Assembly (NCBI GenBank): GCA_900155495.1
Contig: FTLJ01000711.1
Coordinates: 62,001 to 126,000, forward strand
Direction of reading: 5' to 3'
DNA length: 64,000 nt
From: Porogramme epimiltina
Lineage: Eukaryota; Basidiomycota; Agaricomycetes; Polyporales; Polyporaceae
Below the pieces are notes generated by a model. The model saw nothing but the letters and a program-made list of their open reading frames with translations, ran no database searches and was not told the DNA's origin. The translations under genes were made by a program, and so were the position numbers. Below, in pieces: positions 10,781 through 24,376 of the stretch (the stretch's first letter is position 1; the number at the start of each line of letters is the position of its first letter).

Positions 10781-12456
10781 CTACCACATGGGCGCGCCGT
10801 TCGTATTAGTGTACCACATGTTCCATCTCTCCTCAAGGGTGTCCTCTGGCCAGCGCTTCCTTATGTCTTCCGCCTTTTGCTTCAGCTCTTTCGCAACCGG
10901 GGCCCACTCCCGCACCAGCTTCCTGTCCTTCTTCACAATCTCGCCGTCCACCAAGACCATCTCCACGTCCTCGCTGCTGGCATGGAAGACGACACCGGCG
11001 ACGGGGTCGTCGGCGCCCCCGAGGTTGACCGAATTCGAATCGAAGACGAGCAAGTCAGCGCGCTTGCCGACCTCGACTGTTCCGATGAGATGCGAGAGGT
11101 TGAGGACCTCTGCGCCGCCGAGCGTGCCCAGACGGAACACATCCGCCGAATTGTACTTGTTCTTCAGCGGCAGGTTGGAACCAGACTCGCGCACCTTCCG
11201 GTGTTCGTTCCCGCGAGACCATTGCAGTTGCATGCGCATCTGCGTGAAGATATCTCCGCTGTTGATCGAGGTGGCGTCCTGCCAGTGCCAAGTACGACCT
11301 TCAGCAACATGAACGCAGACAGTGACTGTAACAAACACTCACCACGCCAAGGCCGCACTTGACACCTCGCTCTTGTGCCTCGAGCCCAACCGGGTGACCA
11401 TGCGCCATACCGAGTTCATCCTCGGGCGTTGATGAGATACCTGCCCCACTCTCCTTCAACACTGCCCACTCCGCATCGTCCATTGCGGTTCGGCCCTGTA
11501 GGTTGCAACAGTGGGAGAAGACCAAGTGCGGCCCAATCAGGCCCGTTTCATGCCACTTGTCGATGCTGAATCCCTGATTGTTGAGGACGTGAGCAGTGAT
11601 AGTCCCAACGCCTGCCTTGCGCGCAGCATCGACGAACCCGCGGTGCACCTCGGCATCGCCGACTGAGAGCACGTCATACGCGAGCCCAAGCGTCACGCGC
11701 CCGTCGGCACGAAGGTTTCCGCCCAACGCCTGGAACTTTTCCAGCTGCCACTTAGCCGTCTCTGCGCCGCTCTCCCATTTCGGTGTGGGAAAGAGCGCCG
11801 TGGGTGGAGTCTGGCAGGCGGGCGCCCAGACTACACGCGCGCCGGACTCGGTAGTGGCGCGGAGGGCGGCATCGAAGTGCGCCGGGGTGTGCGCTGCGTG
11901 GAAGTGGTCTAGGATGGTCGTGACCCCGTTGTGGAGGGCGTCCAGACAGCCTGCGAGCGTCCCGATGGCCACTTCTTCAGGCGTAAGCGTGCCTTGGACC
12001 GACCTAAGCGAATTGGATCAGCGTCCGCACCACATGTAGGATGAGGCGAGGGCTCACCATGACATCTTGACAAGATACTCGCTGAGGAGCCAGCTTTACA
12101 ACAGGTACCTCGTTAGGAAGTTCTCCATTGTTGCCAAATAGTATGTAGAGCACGCACTCGCAATGGTTACCTCTCAAGACAGTCATGAACACGTGCCTGT
12201 GTATACAAGTTCGTCAGCACTCAGTACATTATCCCAGATCGAGCAATATGGCCTACCGGTGGGTGTCTACGAAACCAGGCGTGATCCACTTATCCTTGCA
12301 GTCAATTAATTCAACGCCTGGCCCTTGCTCAATGCTTTCCTCGATGCTTGTGATCGTGTCGCCCTCCACGAGTACGTCTGCCTTGAAGACGCGAACTTCT
12401 TTCGTGCCTTGCAGGCAAGTCGCCACAGTTCCTCCCTTGAGCAGGTACTTCGACAT
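10781..12456 (-). CDS. Amidohydrolase family (atrazine chlorohydrolase / guanine deaminase-like) metal hydrolase
   Basis: Five exons (12257-12456, 12158-12196, 12058-12093, 11343-12003, 10781-11278) join to 477 residues, a normal size for a subtype III amidohydrolase. The first metal-binding pair is in GFVDTHRHVF. Further ligands are the histidines of ILDHFHAAHTP and LVFSHCCNLQG, and an aspartate right after an intron (GLGV|DATSINSG). The C terminus has the usual beta-sandwich restart (VEVGKRADLLVFD). Such enzymes deaminate or dechlorinate ring compounds, and the substrate cannot be predicted. The ti splicing of exons 2 and 3 was chosen because it restores RGNHCDWLLSEYLVKMSW, which is conserved in the family. 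Confidence 0.9.
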
Positions 12457-15043
12457 AGTGAGTAAGACTGTGTAGAACGCTGTTGGGAGAGTGGGTGAGA
12501 GACGGGGGTGAGCCAGAGTTCATGATGCAGGTGGGATGCTTGTACTTATTCCATGCCGGCCCCCACTTCGGTCCGAGATCTGCTGAATGGACTTACAAAG
12601 GCACACATAAGCTGGCCCGTGGGGACTTGTCAGAATGTTCCCACATCAGGTGGCCCCAGCGGCCCCCTGCAGTTCTTTCGCGGCCAAGAAGAGAGGACGG
12701 CCGCCACGGGGATGACGTTAATTGCGTCTCGCCGGGAGCCACATCATCACACGTGCTCCACATATGTGTCCGTGTTGGAGACTGAATAATTGAACCCAGT
12801 TCTAGTACAGCTTCGGTGAATGCAAGTTTCGTGCCTGCATCACCAAGCGTTGGCATGCTGAGAAATATACGGTGTCTTGAGGTAGCCCCGTGTCAGTCTC
12901 AAGATAGTGACATAGAACAGGTACTCACCACAGAAAAGTCGAATGGAACAACTATGTGTAATAGCAGAGTCCGATCGTCGGAACGAGAGCTGATTTTCGA
13001 AATCCCATCGGGCGTTTCGTGACGGGTTGTGCAAACACCTTCGCGAACTTGACGGCGCTACACACTTGGTCCTCATTTCAAATGTTAAAGCTGACCAAAA
13101 GTAGGCAACGGAGCACTTGATACCCGGGGCGGGATGTGGGTTGAAGGGGTGCATGACCTCCTTTGGAGCGGAGCTGACAAGATCACAGCCAGCAATGCGA
13201 TTTGAACTTCGTTGAACGCACACGGGACTAGTAGGCATGTGGTCGTGTCTCGAGTTTCATTCGTTCGGCATCCGGCATTCTTCCGACGAAAGGAAATCTA
13301 CTTTCGGAAAGACCTAGGAATGCGCTAGGATGGAGTGTCCACTGTGAATAAGCAAAAGGCGATGTAGAGCATCCTACCAGTAACTTGGTATGAAATTTGC
13401 CCACGCAAGTCGTCATCAGTGGACGGACAAATGGCCTGACAACCCGAGTATCACGGATAGGACATTGGGCCCGACTCCATTGGTCCCTTCGTAGCTCCTG
13501 CCCTGACAGCCTTGCGTGTCCAGCGGAGTCAAGAGCACAGGGAACCGTGGGGTGCTGCGGCGCCCCGGAGAGATATTTTAAATCCGGTACGGACGACGCC
13601 TCAACGATTTTCATGGAGTATAAACCGATGCACATAAGGTATCGTTGCTCCCTTATGATTCAACGGTGGGCTGAATGAGTGAATGTTCGTTAGGTACGCC
13701 AGCGTGCGCCTACGTATCTGGGAGTGTAGGACATACTGTAGATAGATTGAAGGGTCCACGAGAAAAACTACTAGAGATTTTCAGGGTGAGCTTTAGATGC
13801 CATAACAGTTATTAGTGGTGAACACTACCATATTGAATATGGTGACACGCATTTTCTGGTCCTTGGATGCACTCTTTTGTTGGAATGAAGAGGGAGTGAG
13901 ATAAGCTCTATTATTCGAGGAAGAATCTCCGCTAGACGGATGTTAGGACGTACCGGGCGTATGGCTATGTCATACTTACATCTGCTGCCAGTAGATCTCC
14001 AGTGGGCCTCTGAAGGGCTCCTTTCCTGCATCTGGAGTCGACAATCGATCCGTAAGAAGCAGAGCCCAAGCGAGGTAATGAAGGTGGGAAAGATACCGCA
14101 GTATTAGACTCTATCCCGTTCCTAAATGGGTCCGCAACTACCTTCGCAGGCGGGCATGAGCGGAGCGTCAAAAGTGACGCTTCGAACAAAGAATTGCAAC
14201 TCGACGCAGAGCGTCGCACTAGTAGCACATAAGAAACAGGGTCCCTGGAAACGTTATCTTCCGCGACAGATTTTGATACCGGATTTCGCGGTAACGACGA
14301 TCCACCAGAAGGCGTCGACTATAGAGAAGAGCGGGATTGAGACGAGCAAGGTTCCTGATGTCTGAGATCGTGTTACTTACCTGTAGCTGTGCACTGGCAC
14401 GACCTATGCAATTGAAGTTCTCGCCGGGTGATGTACAGACTCGATCTCGCGCTTCCATGACGGGGTGCCTGAGAGTTGGCCTTCTGCGCTGTTGTTCTAT
14501 CCACTGCCCCGTGAGTCAGCAGAGCGTTTCACTACGGCCGGAGCTTGGGAGAAGGGAAGCTATAAAGCCCTGTGATAGGGAATCATGACTACGAATCGGC
14601 AACAGAACGGGGCGGGAGTCCTCAAAGTTACACAGGAGCCGACGTATCCTAGATCCGACGAACCTTGCATGACGTAGCCACCGTCGTGGGCCCAACCAAC
14701 CTGTCTTTGTGGTCTGCGTTTGCCTAGAGAATTGTCAACATATTGATGCGGGTCGATACAGGCTATCCCTCTCGACAAGTGCTCAGGGCATTATCGATGC
14801 CGTCGCCCGCTACATGACGGTCCCCATTAGTTCACTATACGTTTACTGGAGTAGGATTACACTGACCTTGAATACATTATTCATTTACGAGGATGTAGAA
14901 ATGCACTCTAGTCTGTGTCACGCAAGTAAGACGCTAAGGGGATCCGATAAAACATCGACTAATAATTCACAAGAGTACAGTATGAATGAGACAGCAACAA
15001 GACATGAGAGTAATAGGTGACGGGACGGACGAGTACACGAAGC
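12457..15043. other. 2.6 kb gene-free interval
   Basis: I find no convincing coding region, transposase or reverse transcriptase motif, or tandem repeat here. Frames are short on both strands and have no splice-compatible continuation. It has lower G+C than the flanking genes and may be degenerated mobile-element sequence, but nothing in it shows that directly. Confidence 0.45.
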
Positions 15044-17119
15044 TCAGAACTTGAACTCCTTCTCTTTCCGCCGCTGCTGGTCGCGCTCAGCCTTCTGTCG
15101 TTTGTTTGCCATCTCCTTCGCGATCATGTCCGAGAAATCTTCCTTGTGACCCGGCACCCCCGCAGATCCGCGGGCGTGCTGATCATACTTGCGCCGGAGG
15201 TCTTCGGTTGACATACCCTCGAGTTCCGCCGCGTCAATTGAGATGTCCACGCCGTTCGCCTTGCGCTGCAAGGGCGACGCCATATCAGCCCGTTTCGTAC
15301 AATATACTGAAACATGAACAGACGCACCTTCGAGCCGCGCTCGTCTCCGAGAACGGGGATCGCACCGCCACCCGTAACCGCGCTGACATCGTACCCGCGC
15401 TCGCTGCCCATGAGCCCACGAACAGCCGTTTGCCTCTCCGGGACCACCTGATACAGAGATCGCGGGCCACTTTCGACCTCCGACGGTGCTCGCGCAGCGT
15501 TCTTGCGCAGCTCGAGGAAGTCTGGTGTCTCGAGTCCCCCCGCAACCGTCGACACGACACTCGCCATCCCTGAGGGCGTCTCCAGGCCCGAAGGGGTTTG
15601 CATTCCATCGGTTTGTGGTGGCTGCATCTCCTCATCTTCGTCCTCTTCTTCCTCGTCGCTCTCCTCCTCTTCCTCTTCCTCCTCAGGCTCAAGCTCACCC
15701 CACGTGTTCCGATCCACAGGTTCACCCATCTTGAGAAATGAAAAATTAGTAGGAGGCAGTGCAAATGTCTTAGCATAGACTCACATCTGCATCGGTGTTC
15801 TTGGGCAGTACTCCAAACACATCGCCATAGAGAGGACGATTGTATTCGTCGAGAGGAGGCTTGCCCCATCCGCCCGGATGGAATCCCCACTGCGCCCTGA
15901 ATAAAGATATCAGACAAACTGCACCGGTTTCAACGTGTTGGGGCGGGACGTACCCTTCTGGAATAGGGGCGTTCAGTCCAGGTATCCGCAGCGTGGGGTA
16001 ACTAGGCGGTGGACCAAACCGCTGCATGCTAATCAACCATGGTGGCGGAGCAAGTGGCGGGATAGACAGAGCTTCAACGAGCTCGGGTGATAGGTCTCCT
16101 GGCCGTTTGTGTTTCAGCTGGGTTTCAAACTCCTTGCCTTCGTAGTACCTGTGGAATGGGGTTGGGTGTGAGACGAGCTATATGAGATACGCCACTTGAT
16201 GTGTGCTACGTACATCTCCCCGAAACTCGTCACATTCGGTTTGGTCATGAACTTGAAGAACGCGTCATGGAGCTTTTGGTAATCAATATCAACCTTGCCC
16301 ATCTTTGGTTGGACTCGCTCCCGTGTCTTGGCCTTTAGCGTCATGTTCGCCTCCTTCTCCTTCACCGCGTCCCGCATCGTCGCGATACCCGTGTCCGCAA
16401 TGTATGACGGCAGCTGAAATGGAGGCTTCTCGATACCGCGCTTCCCTTGCAGGTAATCACGTTTCGCGCTCCAGTGGGCCGGGATTGGAACAGTATTGCG
16501 GTAGCTCTTGAGGTGGAGAAGGAGTCGCGGGTCGGCCGCAGTAACGTCTGTCCATTCCACAACTTCAGGTTTCTTGACGAGCTGCTTGAGCTCTGCAACG
16601 GTGAGTCGGTTCATCTTGCGCGCTTTCTTTTTGGACAGGGGTTTCTTCTCTTCCGCGTCCGAATCGCCCTCGGAGGCCATGTCGTCATCCGAGTAGATGA
16701 CCTCCCCTTTCGTGGGTTCCCCATCGCGAGCCTATGATCACGGATGCGGAATAGGTGACAACACTCTACGAGATGAACAAAGTGAACACGCACTGTGGTT
16801 GCTTCGGGAGGGAGCTGGAAGCGAGCAAATACGTCGGAGAATGCTTCGAGAGCTGGATCTCTGACATCCAACTGCTCAGACACGTACTCGACATTCTGTG
16901 GTGTCTCCTCCGAATCCTCCATCTTAACGTCCGCATCTCCCTGCTCGGCTATGTCGACCTAGACACGTATGAGCATACATAGAAGGAAGTGAAGGTAAAG
17001 CGTACCTGTGCCGCTTTCTTCTGCTTGGCCTTGAGCCGACGCAGCTGGTTTTTGGACTTGATCTTGCCATTTGTTTTGACGCCGTTAGAAACGGACGTTG
17101 TTTCTACCTGGGTGGCCAT
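15044..17119 (-). CDS. CUS1: Splicing factor 3b subunit 2 (SF3B145/Cus1)
   Basis: SF3b2 is part of the U2 snRNP and helps anchor it at the intron branch site in the nucleus. Seven exons (17006-17119, 16794-16958, 16214-16731, 15954-16148, 15785-15896, 15328-15729, 15044-15265) join to 575 residues. A lysine-rich N terminus (KSKNQLRRLKAKQKK) is followed by the DUF382 core (LTVAELKQLVKKPEVVEWTD, then DPRLLLHLKSYRNTVPIP). The PSP domain follows (LSPELVEALSIPPLAPPPWL, then QRFGPPPSYP and IPGLNAPIPEGAQWGFHPGGWGKPP). An acidic run of glutamates and then a charged coiled tail ending KRQKAERDQQRRKEKE complete it. All are hallmarks of Cus1/SF3B2. It is divergent from eIF4A across a 337 bp promoter. 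Confidence 0.96.
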
Positions 17120-17456
17120 GGCTAAGCAGAGTGGAGGCGGAGGAGTGTGGCTGAGAACCAGGCGAGGCTCTCAACACCGAGGTGAGAGCTGGTTTCGCGA
17201 CACTCTGCGCGCTGACGTAACGCGAAGGCACGTGTGGCCTATTCCTCGATATGGAAGGCTCGGGTCGGGGTTCGAAAAGGTTCGGCACGGGCCGACGACG
17301 ACGCAGAGCAGGTCGGACACAGCAAATTTTGCTGCAATCAGGTCTCTGACTACCACCTCCCTCCGATCTATCGATCCAACCGTCCCAGCAAGCCCAGAGT
17401 CGACGCGGCCGTCGACTTCCCCAACTAAAGAACCTCTCACACCCCACATTTCCAAC
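17120..17456. other. Shared divergent promoter of CUS1 and eIF4A
   Basis: The 337 bp between the two start codons contain no gene and no obvious TATA box. Both neighbours are highly expressed housekeeping genes, so a bidirectional promoter is likely. Confidence 0.5.
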
Positions 17457-19006
17457 ATGGCTACGTGAGTCGTCCTCGGTTTCTTCCGGGTCAGGACAGG
17501 TACTCATCCAGACATACCGCAGCGAAGGATCTCTTCAAGACCTCCAGGAGAATGAGATTGAGTCCAACTGGGACCAGGTTGTGGACAAGTAAGTCACCTG
17601 AAATGCTCTGTCTGCGATTCATGGACCCTTATACAAGACGATGACCAGCTTCGATAACATGGACCTCAAGCCCGAGCTGCTCCGGGGTATCTATGCCTAC
17701 GGGTGAGCGGAGGGCCTAATATCCCCCCACAGCCTCTTCTGATCTAGACTGCGCTCCTAGTTTCGAGCGTCCGTCCGCCATTCAGCAGCGCGCCATTGTG
17801 CCCGTCATCAAGGACCACGACGTCATTGCCCAGGCCCAGTCCGGTACCGGCAAGACCGCGACCTTCTCCATTTCCATCCTCCAAAAGCTCGACCCGAGTG
17901 TCAAGGGCACCCAGGCTCTGATCCTCGCGCCTACCCGTGAGCTCGCTCAGCAGATCCAAAAGGTCGTCATCGCCCTCGGCGACTACATGAACATCGAGTG
18001 CCACGCTTGCGTCGGCGGCACCAACGTCCGCGAAGACATGGCCAAGCTCCAGGAGGGTGTTCAGGTCGTCGTCGGCACCCCCGGTCGTGTCTTTGACATG
18101 ATCAACCGTCGGGCGCTCCGGACCGACAACATCAAGATCTTCTGTCTCGACGAGGCTGATGAGATGTTGTCCCGTGGCTTCAAGGAGCATGTCTACGAAG
18201 TCTTCCAGCTTCTTCCTCAGGATACCCAGGTTGTCTTGCTCTCGGCCACCATGCCCGCGGATGTCCTCGAGGTCACCAAGAAGTTCATGCGTGACCCCGT
18301 CCGCATTCTCGTCAAGCGTGACGAGCTTACGCTTGAGGGTATCAAGCAATTCTACATTGCTGTCGAGAAGGAGGAGTGGAAGCTTGACACGCTTTGCGAT
18401 CTGTACGAGACTGTCACGATTACGCAAGCTGTTATCTTCTGCAACACGCGGAGGAAGGTCGACTGGCTGACGGAGAAGATGCACTCGCGGGAGTTCACCG
18501 TCTCTGCTATGGTGAGCTCATGACGTTATTCCTCACGATGGTTATAAGCGATGGCTTATGCTTTTGAAATAGCACGGTGACATGGACCAGAAGCAGCGCG
18601 AGCTCCTGATGAAGGAGTTCCGTTCCGGCTCGTCTCGTGTTCTGATCACGACCGACCTGCTTGCGCGTGGTATCGACGTGCAGCAGGTATCGCTCGTCAT
18701 CAACTACGACCTGCCCAGTAACCGCGAGAACTACATTCACCGTATCGGTCGTGGTGGACGTTTCGGCCGTAAGGGTGTCGCGATCAACTTCGTCACCACC
18801 GAGGACGTGCGCATGCTGCGCGATATCGAACGTAAGTGAACCTTGTCTATAATGGCGTGAACAGCGGTGCTGACGCCTGCGCATACAGAATTCTACAACA
18901 CGCAAATTGATGAGATGCCTCTGAACGTCGCGTAAGTGCCTGGCTCCCGCTGTGAAGACTTGACTGGTAACTGACGTGTCGATCACTTTGTAGCGACCTG
19001 ATTTAG
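17457..19006 (+). CDS. TIF1: Translation initiation factor eIF4A, DEAD-box RNA helicase
   Basis: eIF4A unwinds mRNA 5' leaders in the eIF4F complex. Seven exons (17457-17464, 17523-17588, 17649-17702, 17761-18511, 18573-18831, 18889-18931, 18994-19006) join to 397 residues, the family length. Helicase motifs appear in order: Q motif [12 protein letters not shown], motif [27 protein letters not shown], then [13 protein letters not shown] and [13 protein letters not shown]. The protein ends with the conserved MPLNVADLI. The long central exon has the strongly biased, C-ending codon use expected of a highly expressed gene. The first and last exons are 8 and 13 nt. Confidence 0.97.
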
Positions 19007-19957
19007 ATGATTTTTATTCGCCTCTTCGTTTACTGTTTGTACCATCGCACACTCGCCATCATCTCCCTCTGATAGTTTCGGATCAAAAAGCGCGCCGTCC
19101 TTCCATCGTCCACCAGCATCTCGCCATCGCACTCGATCGTCATAGCCGTACCACGCCCTCTCGTTGCCCTCCCCGCACGCTCCGCACTCACCCCGCCGCA
19201 TCTGCCACCGCCCTTGCCGTAACCACGAGACTGACCGTGTAGAAGAGTGAATGTGTTTTGTTGTATATGCACCGCACCATGGTTGGTACGCCGATGTTCG
19301 ATACGTGTTTGCGCATATGTATCCCGAGAGAGCAGTACGATATGATGAAGATGATGCGTTCATTCTGATGGATGTGCGGAGTGCGGGTGTCGGGTGTCGA
19401 GCGAAGGTGTAAATCAGTGATGCGCAGCGGGGGTGCGGCGCGGGCTGCGGGAGTGGCGAGTGGGGGCGGAGAGCGGCGAGGCACGCAAGGCTGTATCGCG
19501 GGCGCCTGCGGTGACAGGAAAGGCAGGCGCGGGGCGGTGGCGGCTGTCAGTCAAAACCGTCGGCTCTTCGCATGAGACCGGTAGAGAGCGCTGCCCAGTG
19601 CCCGGCCTCCTGCTCGGCCTTGCCCCATTCCCGTCCCAAGGCCCGCGCCGGCCGTCGTATATAGCCCGCCTGCGCGGCCCCTACCCGCCAGCCCAAGCTC
19701 GCCTTTCGTCCGCACCTCCCCTCTTTCGCGCATTCTTCCCGCCACGCTTTCTATCTTTCATCTTCCGCGAGCTTGGGCCGACCATCCGCCACCTTCCATC
19801 ACACCCTGGGCCCGGGACCACGCCCCCAGACCAGGCCCACACTTTTGTCATAAGTTATTATATATGGTGCGCACCCCTTCTCCTCACCGCCCTTTCACCT
19901 CTCCCGCTGCCTCAGCCCCACCCAGACTCACTTCTTTCTACTGGCCAGATATTGCAC
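19007..19957. other. Intergenic, G+C-rich
   Basis: This region separates eIF4A from the dual-specificity phosphatase. It holds open frames only because it is G+C-rich. A TATATA string at 19857-19866 lies about 95 bp before the phosphatase start. Confidence 0.5.
19857..19866 (+). promoter_or_regulatory. TATA box of the dual-specificity phosphatase gene
   Basis: TTATATATGG stands out in an otherwise G+C-rich flank, 92-101 bp upstream of the chosen start codon. Confidence 0.5.
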
Positions 19958-20602
19958 ATGCCCGCTAAGCTCGCCCCCATAATTTGCCCTCCGATGGCCC
20001 ACTGCCCGCGCCCCTCCACCCACTTTGGCGACACCGCGTCCCCCGCCACCTCGCCACTCCAGGCCCAGCCACCAACCGAGGTCCTCCCCCGGCTCTACAT
20101 CGGCGATCTCGCGGCGGCAGAGTGCCCCGAAACCCTCGCCGCCCTCGGTATCACCCACGTCCTCTCCGTCATGCCCGGGCACGTCGCCATCCCGCCGCCC
20201 GCCACACTCTCCCACCTCGCTCGCCCGCTCGAGCGGCTGCAGCTGCCCCTCCACGACACCCCTTTCGCAGAGCTCGCCTTGCACCTGCCGCGCACGACCG
20301 CGTGGATCGAGCACGCCCTCCGCGCGGACCCCGCCAATCGCGTGCTCGTGCACTGCGTGCAGGGCGTGAGCCGCAGCGCGAGCGTCGTCGCCGCGTACCT
20401 TGTCGCGGAGACCCGCTGGCCGCCGAAGTACGTCGTGGAGTGGATCCAGGCGAAGCGGCCGTGCGCGCAGCCCAACTCGGGCTTCGTCGCGCAGCTCGAC
20501 GAGTACGCGCGGAGCCTCGCCATCGCTTTGCCCGCCGCGCCCGCAGGCGCGCAGGGGAGGCAGCACCCCCACGCCTACTCGCACGCGCACAGGCAGGCGT
20601 AG
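19958..20602 (+). CDS. Dual-specificity protein phosphatase
   Basis: An intronless 214-residue protein. The start chosen is the ATG after the TATA box; a longer frame upstream (from 19433) has no conserved sequence, and a second ATG at 19994 is also possible. The domain begins LPRLYIGDLAAAECPETL, runs through GITHVLSVMP, includes a candidate general-acid aspartate in LPLHDTPF, and contains the cysteine active site VHCVQGVSRSAS that matches HCxxGxxRS. The helix around PNSGFVAQLDEY closes the fold as in DUSP/Yvh1-like phosphatases. It would dephosphorylate Tyr and Ser/Thr residues of a partner I cannot identify. The C-terminal tail is Ala, His and Gln rich. G+C content is very high. Confidence 0.9.
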   Translation: MPAKLAPIICPPMAHCPRPSTHFGDTASPATSPLQAQPPTEVLPRLYIGDLAAAECPETLAALGITHVLSVMPGHVAIPPPATLSHLARPLERLQLPLHDTPFAELALHLPRTTAWIEHALRADPANRVLVHCVQGVSRSASVVAAYLVAETRWPPKYVVEWIQAKRPCAQPNSGFVAQLDEYARSLAIALPAAPAGAQGRQHPHAYSHAHRQA

Positions 20603-22312
20603 CGCGGCGGGCGGTGCGGCGCGACGTGGGCCCCGCTCTGGCGCAGCCGGAAGACGGATGACGCGTGCTCGTGCTCGGGTCTCAGACGTGCCCGATCCTG
20701 CGGGACCGGGCACGGCGAGGACACCGGCGCAGCGGGGCGGGGTGCGATTGTGATGGCGACGGGCGTACAGGACGGTCTGGGTTTGTGAATATCCAGCAGT
20801 CCTACTCCGACGCGGCACAGTGCCTCGCAAGGGGCACTGCTGCTACCATTCCCTTTTCTCTGCCGCAGCCGCTGTGTCGTCGACTGGTTTTAGGAATATG
20901 TGCGTTTTCGTTTCTGATATCTTCTCCCGTCTTTCACATGCGTACTGCACCCACTGCGACTCGCATCTCCGTTTCCCCCCCTTAACCACATGGTCCTTCT
21001 ATCGCCTACCGCTATTTCTATGATACCTCCCAAGCCCGTACGCAACTCGTACGACACCTACTACACCCAAAAGCATAGCACTTGTTGCCCTTCTCTGGAC
21101 CGACGACGATACGCAGCCCCTACCTCCTACTCGTACTGTACCACCAAATGCGTTGTGAATACTATATCACATATGTTATTCTGAGCAGTCGAGCTCGCGC
21201 CTCCGCAGAACCTGCTCGAATCCTGGCAGCGATCATGACGTCCGTCGCACATCCCCTCCCAATCAGAAGTTTCGGCTGCCGCGCCGGTGGATTTGAGTGG
21301 CCGTCGGATCCGGTGCGTCGGGCTCTCGGAGACCCTTGAAGATCGCTCTTCGGGGACCGTCTGCGGCCTCGGACAGCCTTTCCTTTTTTCTCGGAACACG
21401 ACCGCATGGATCTGTTCGCCGGGCGGTCTCGCGACGGCGGGCGCCCGAGACGCATTGAGTGATTAATCTTGTCTCTCGTCTCGGTCCGACGCGCTCTCTC
21501 GTGGACGCTGGCCGGCGGGGAGGCGATCCCTTCTTCGTGTCGCGTGCGATGTCCTGGGCGGGGCCCCCGAGCCCGTCTGTGCCCGCCCGCCGTGCCTTGC
21601 ATAGCTGCGCTGCACGCGCGTGCGATGACAACAAGTCAGGTAGTCACAGAGCCAGCGCCCAGCCACCAATCCGATATGGATAGATGGATGTATCACCGTA
21701 CCGCTGCGGCTGGATCCTGGAGGGCGGGGAGAGCACTGGGCCCAGCTGCTTGCGGACCAAAAAACAGCAGACGGCATCCCTGACAGTTGCATGGGACGCG
21801 GTACTTACTCAGCAGTGGCCCATCGCGCAGGGACCCGAAAATCACAGCGGCGCCGGGCCACAAACCCGGACCCACACAATAACGCTCGTAATTAACCCCC
21901 GAGAAAAGATTGGACGACAGAGGCCGTGCTCAAAATATGACTCTCCAGGTGGGCAGCGGCCTACTGCGCCGACTTCGGGCGGTGGTGCGGGGCCTCGAAG
22001 AAGTTCCGGGCTGACCCGCCTGCGCAGGGCCAGCCTTGGAACACGGAGAAGGCTCGAGCAGAACCCCGAACGGCATGCTTCCCAGAGCCGGGGCCCCCAG
22101 GGCCTGCGTTCGAAGCCCACGCAGCGTTCCAGAAGGATGTCACGTACAGATACACACATTACAATACATACGCAATTAGCGGCTTTGTCCCTTCCACAAG
22201 CGCAAATAAAAGAAAGCATAATCATCCGCACCGAAGCCCCGCTGTCCTGCTTCCGGTCCACTCCGGAGCCGTGTCCGTGCGCCACAATGCGAATCAAGGA
22301 CCGGGTAGCGTT
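20603..22312. other. Intergenic, G+C-rich, no gene seen
   Basis: This 1.7 kb interval lies between the convergent phosphatase and Rab genes. Several overlapping frames exist on both strands, but none has recognisable domains, introns or consistent codon use. I read it as non-coding. Confidence 0.45.
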
Positions 22313-23500
<1,188 letters not shown>

Positions 23501-23901
23501 CTTGATGTATGTGCCACTCTAAGCGTGCAGGAACGGATAATAGGTGGAGGAGGCGAGAGGAAACACCGAATGTGGAAGCTTGAAGGCTGTGGCTGGAGAA
23601 AGTCGGTGCAGTGGGTCTTGTTGTGTAATTCTTGCACAAAATGAAGCAGAGACAAAGGCTGTGCTTCTATGCCTTGACAAGTGCGAGGGTAGTAGAGCGA
23701 GGGCAAGAAGAAGAGAGGTAGGGCGGTGGTAGTTGGTCGTTTGGGAGAGCCTTTCTGGAGGCGCGTTGCCGCCAGGCGCGGCTCGTCGCGGGCCACTGGG
23801 TGCACGTGGCTGTTCGGAGCTACCCGGGTGTTTACCTTTGCGCCTTGCAGGCCTCCAGTCGACCACATCCATCCACCTCACCCCAAAACCCCTTCGCCAC
23901 G
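23501..23901. other. Divergent promoter of the Rab and ATP15 genes
   Basis: The 401 bp between the two start codons have no coding frame with family support and no TATA box. Confidence 0.45.
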
Positions 23902-24376
23902 ATGAGCAGTGCTACCTGGCGCAACGTCTTCACGTACGTATGGTGTTTATGTTCCGGGTGTTTAGCAACTCACTAAAAGTTTCTGTTGTCCTGACGCTCC
24001 TCCACTGCGTTGTGCGCTGTAATCGACATCCCTCGTGTCTGTCCTTTCTCGCGGCTCTGCAGGTACAACAAGTACACCCAAATCGCTGCGCGGGCCCTCC
24101 GTGCGTCGCTGAAGGAGGAGGAGCGCGTCGCCGCTGAGAAGCGCGGTCTCACCGTCTTGAGGTACCAGCGCTGGGAGAAGGGTCAGGGTGGCCCGCAGGT
24201 GAGTTCTAAACCCCGATCAGTTTTCCTAGCCTCGTTGACTGACTGTACGTCCCCCCTGGTCGTACTTTATGCCCTTAACTCGATACGCCGCATTGACTGC
24301 ACGTTCCTGTCCACATCCTTAGACTTTCCTCGTTCCCCCTCCGGAGGCGGATGCTCCCAAGAAGCCTGCGGTTTAG
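23902..24376 (+). CDS. ATP15: Mitochondrial F1-ATPase epsilon subunit
   Basis: The epsilon subunit is part of the central stalk of ATP synthase in the mitochondrial matrix. Three exons (23902-23933, 24063-24198, 24323-24376) join to 73 residues, the expected tiny size. The sequence ATWRNVFTYNKYTQIAARAL, followed by RASLKEEERVAAEKR, matches the family helix-turn-helix. The C terminus TFLVPPPEADAPKKPAV is the fungal extension. The two introns are 129 and 124 nt, long for this window, and the first is richer in T. Confidence 0.93.

Noticed and set aside
12840..13635. Two minus-strand frames of about 130 residues
   Set aside because: They have no conserved motifs and no matching splice partners.
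21162..21634. Overlapping minus-strand frames between the phosphatase and Rab genes
   Set aside because: Arg-rich reading in several frames at once is typical of G+C-rich non-coding sequence.
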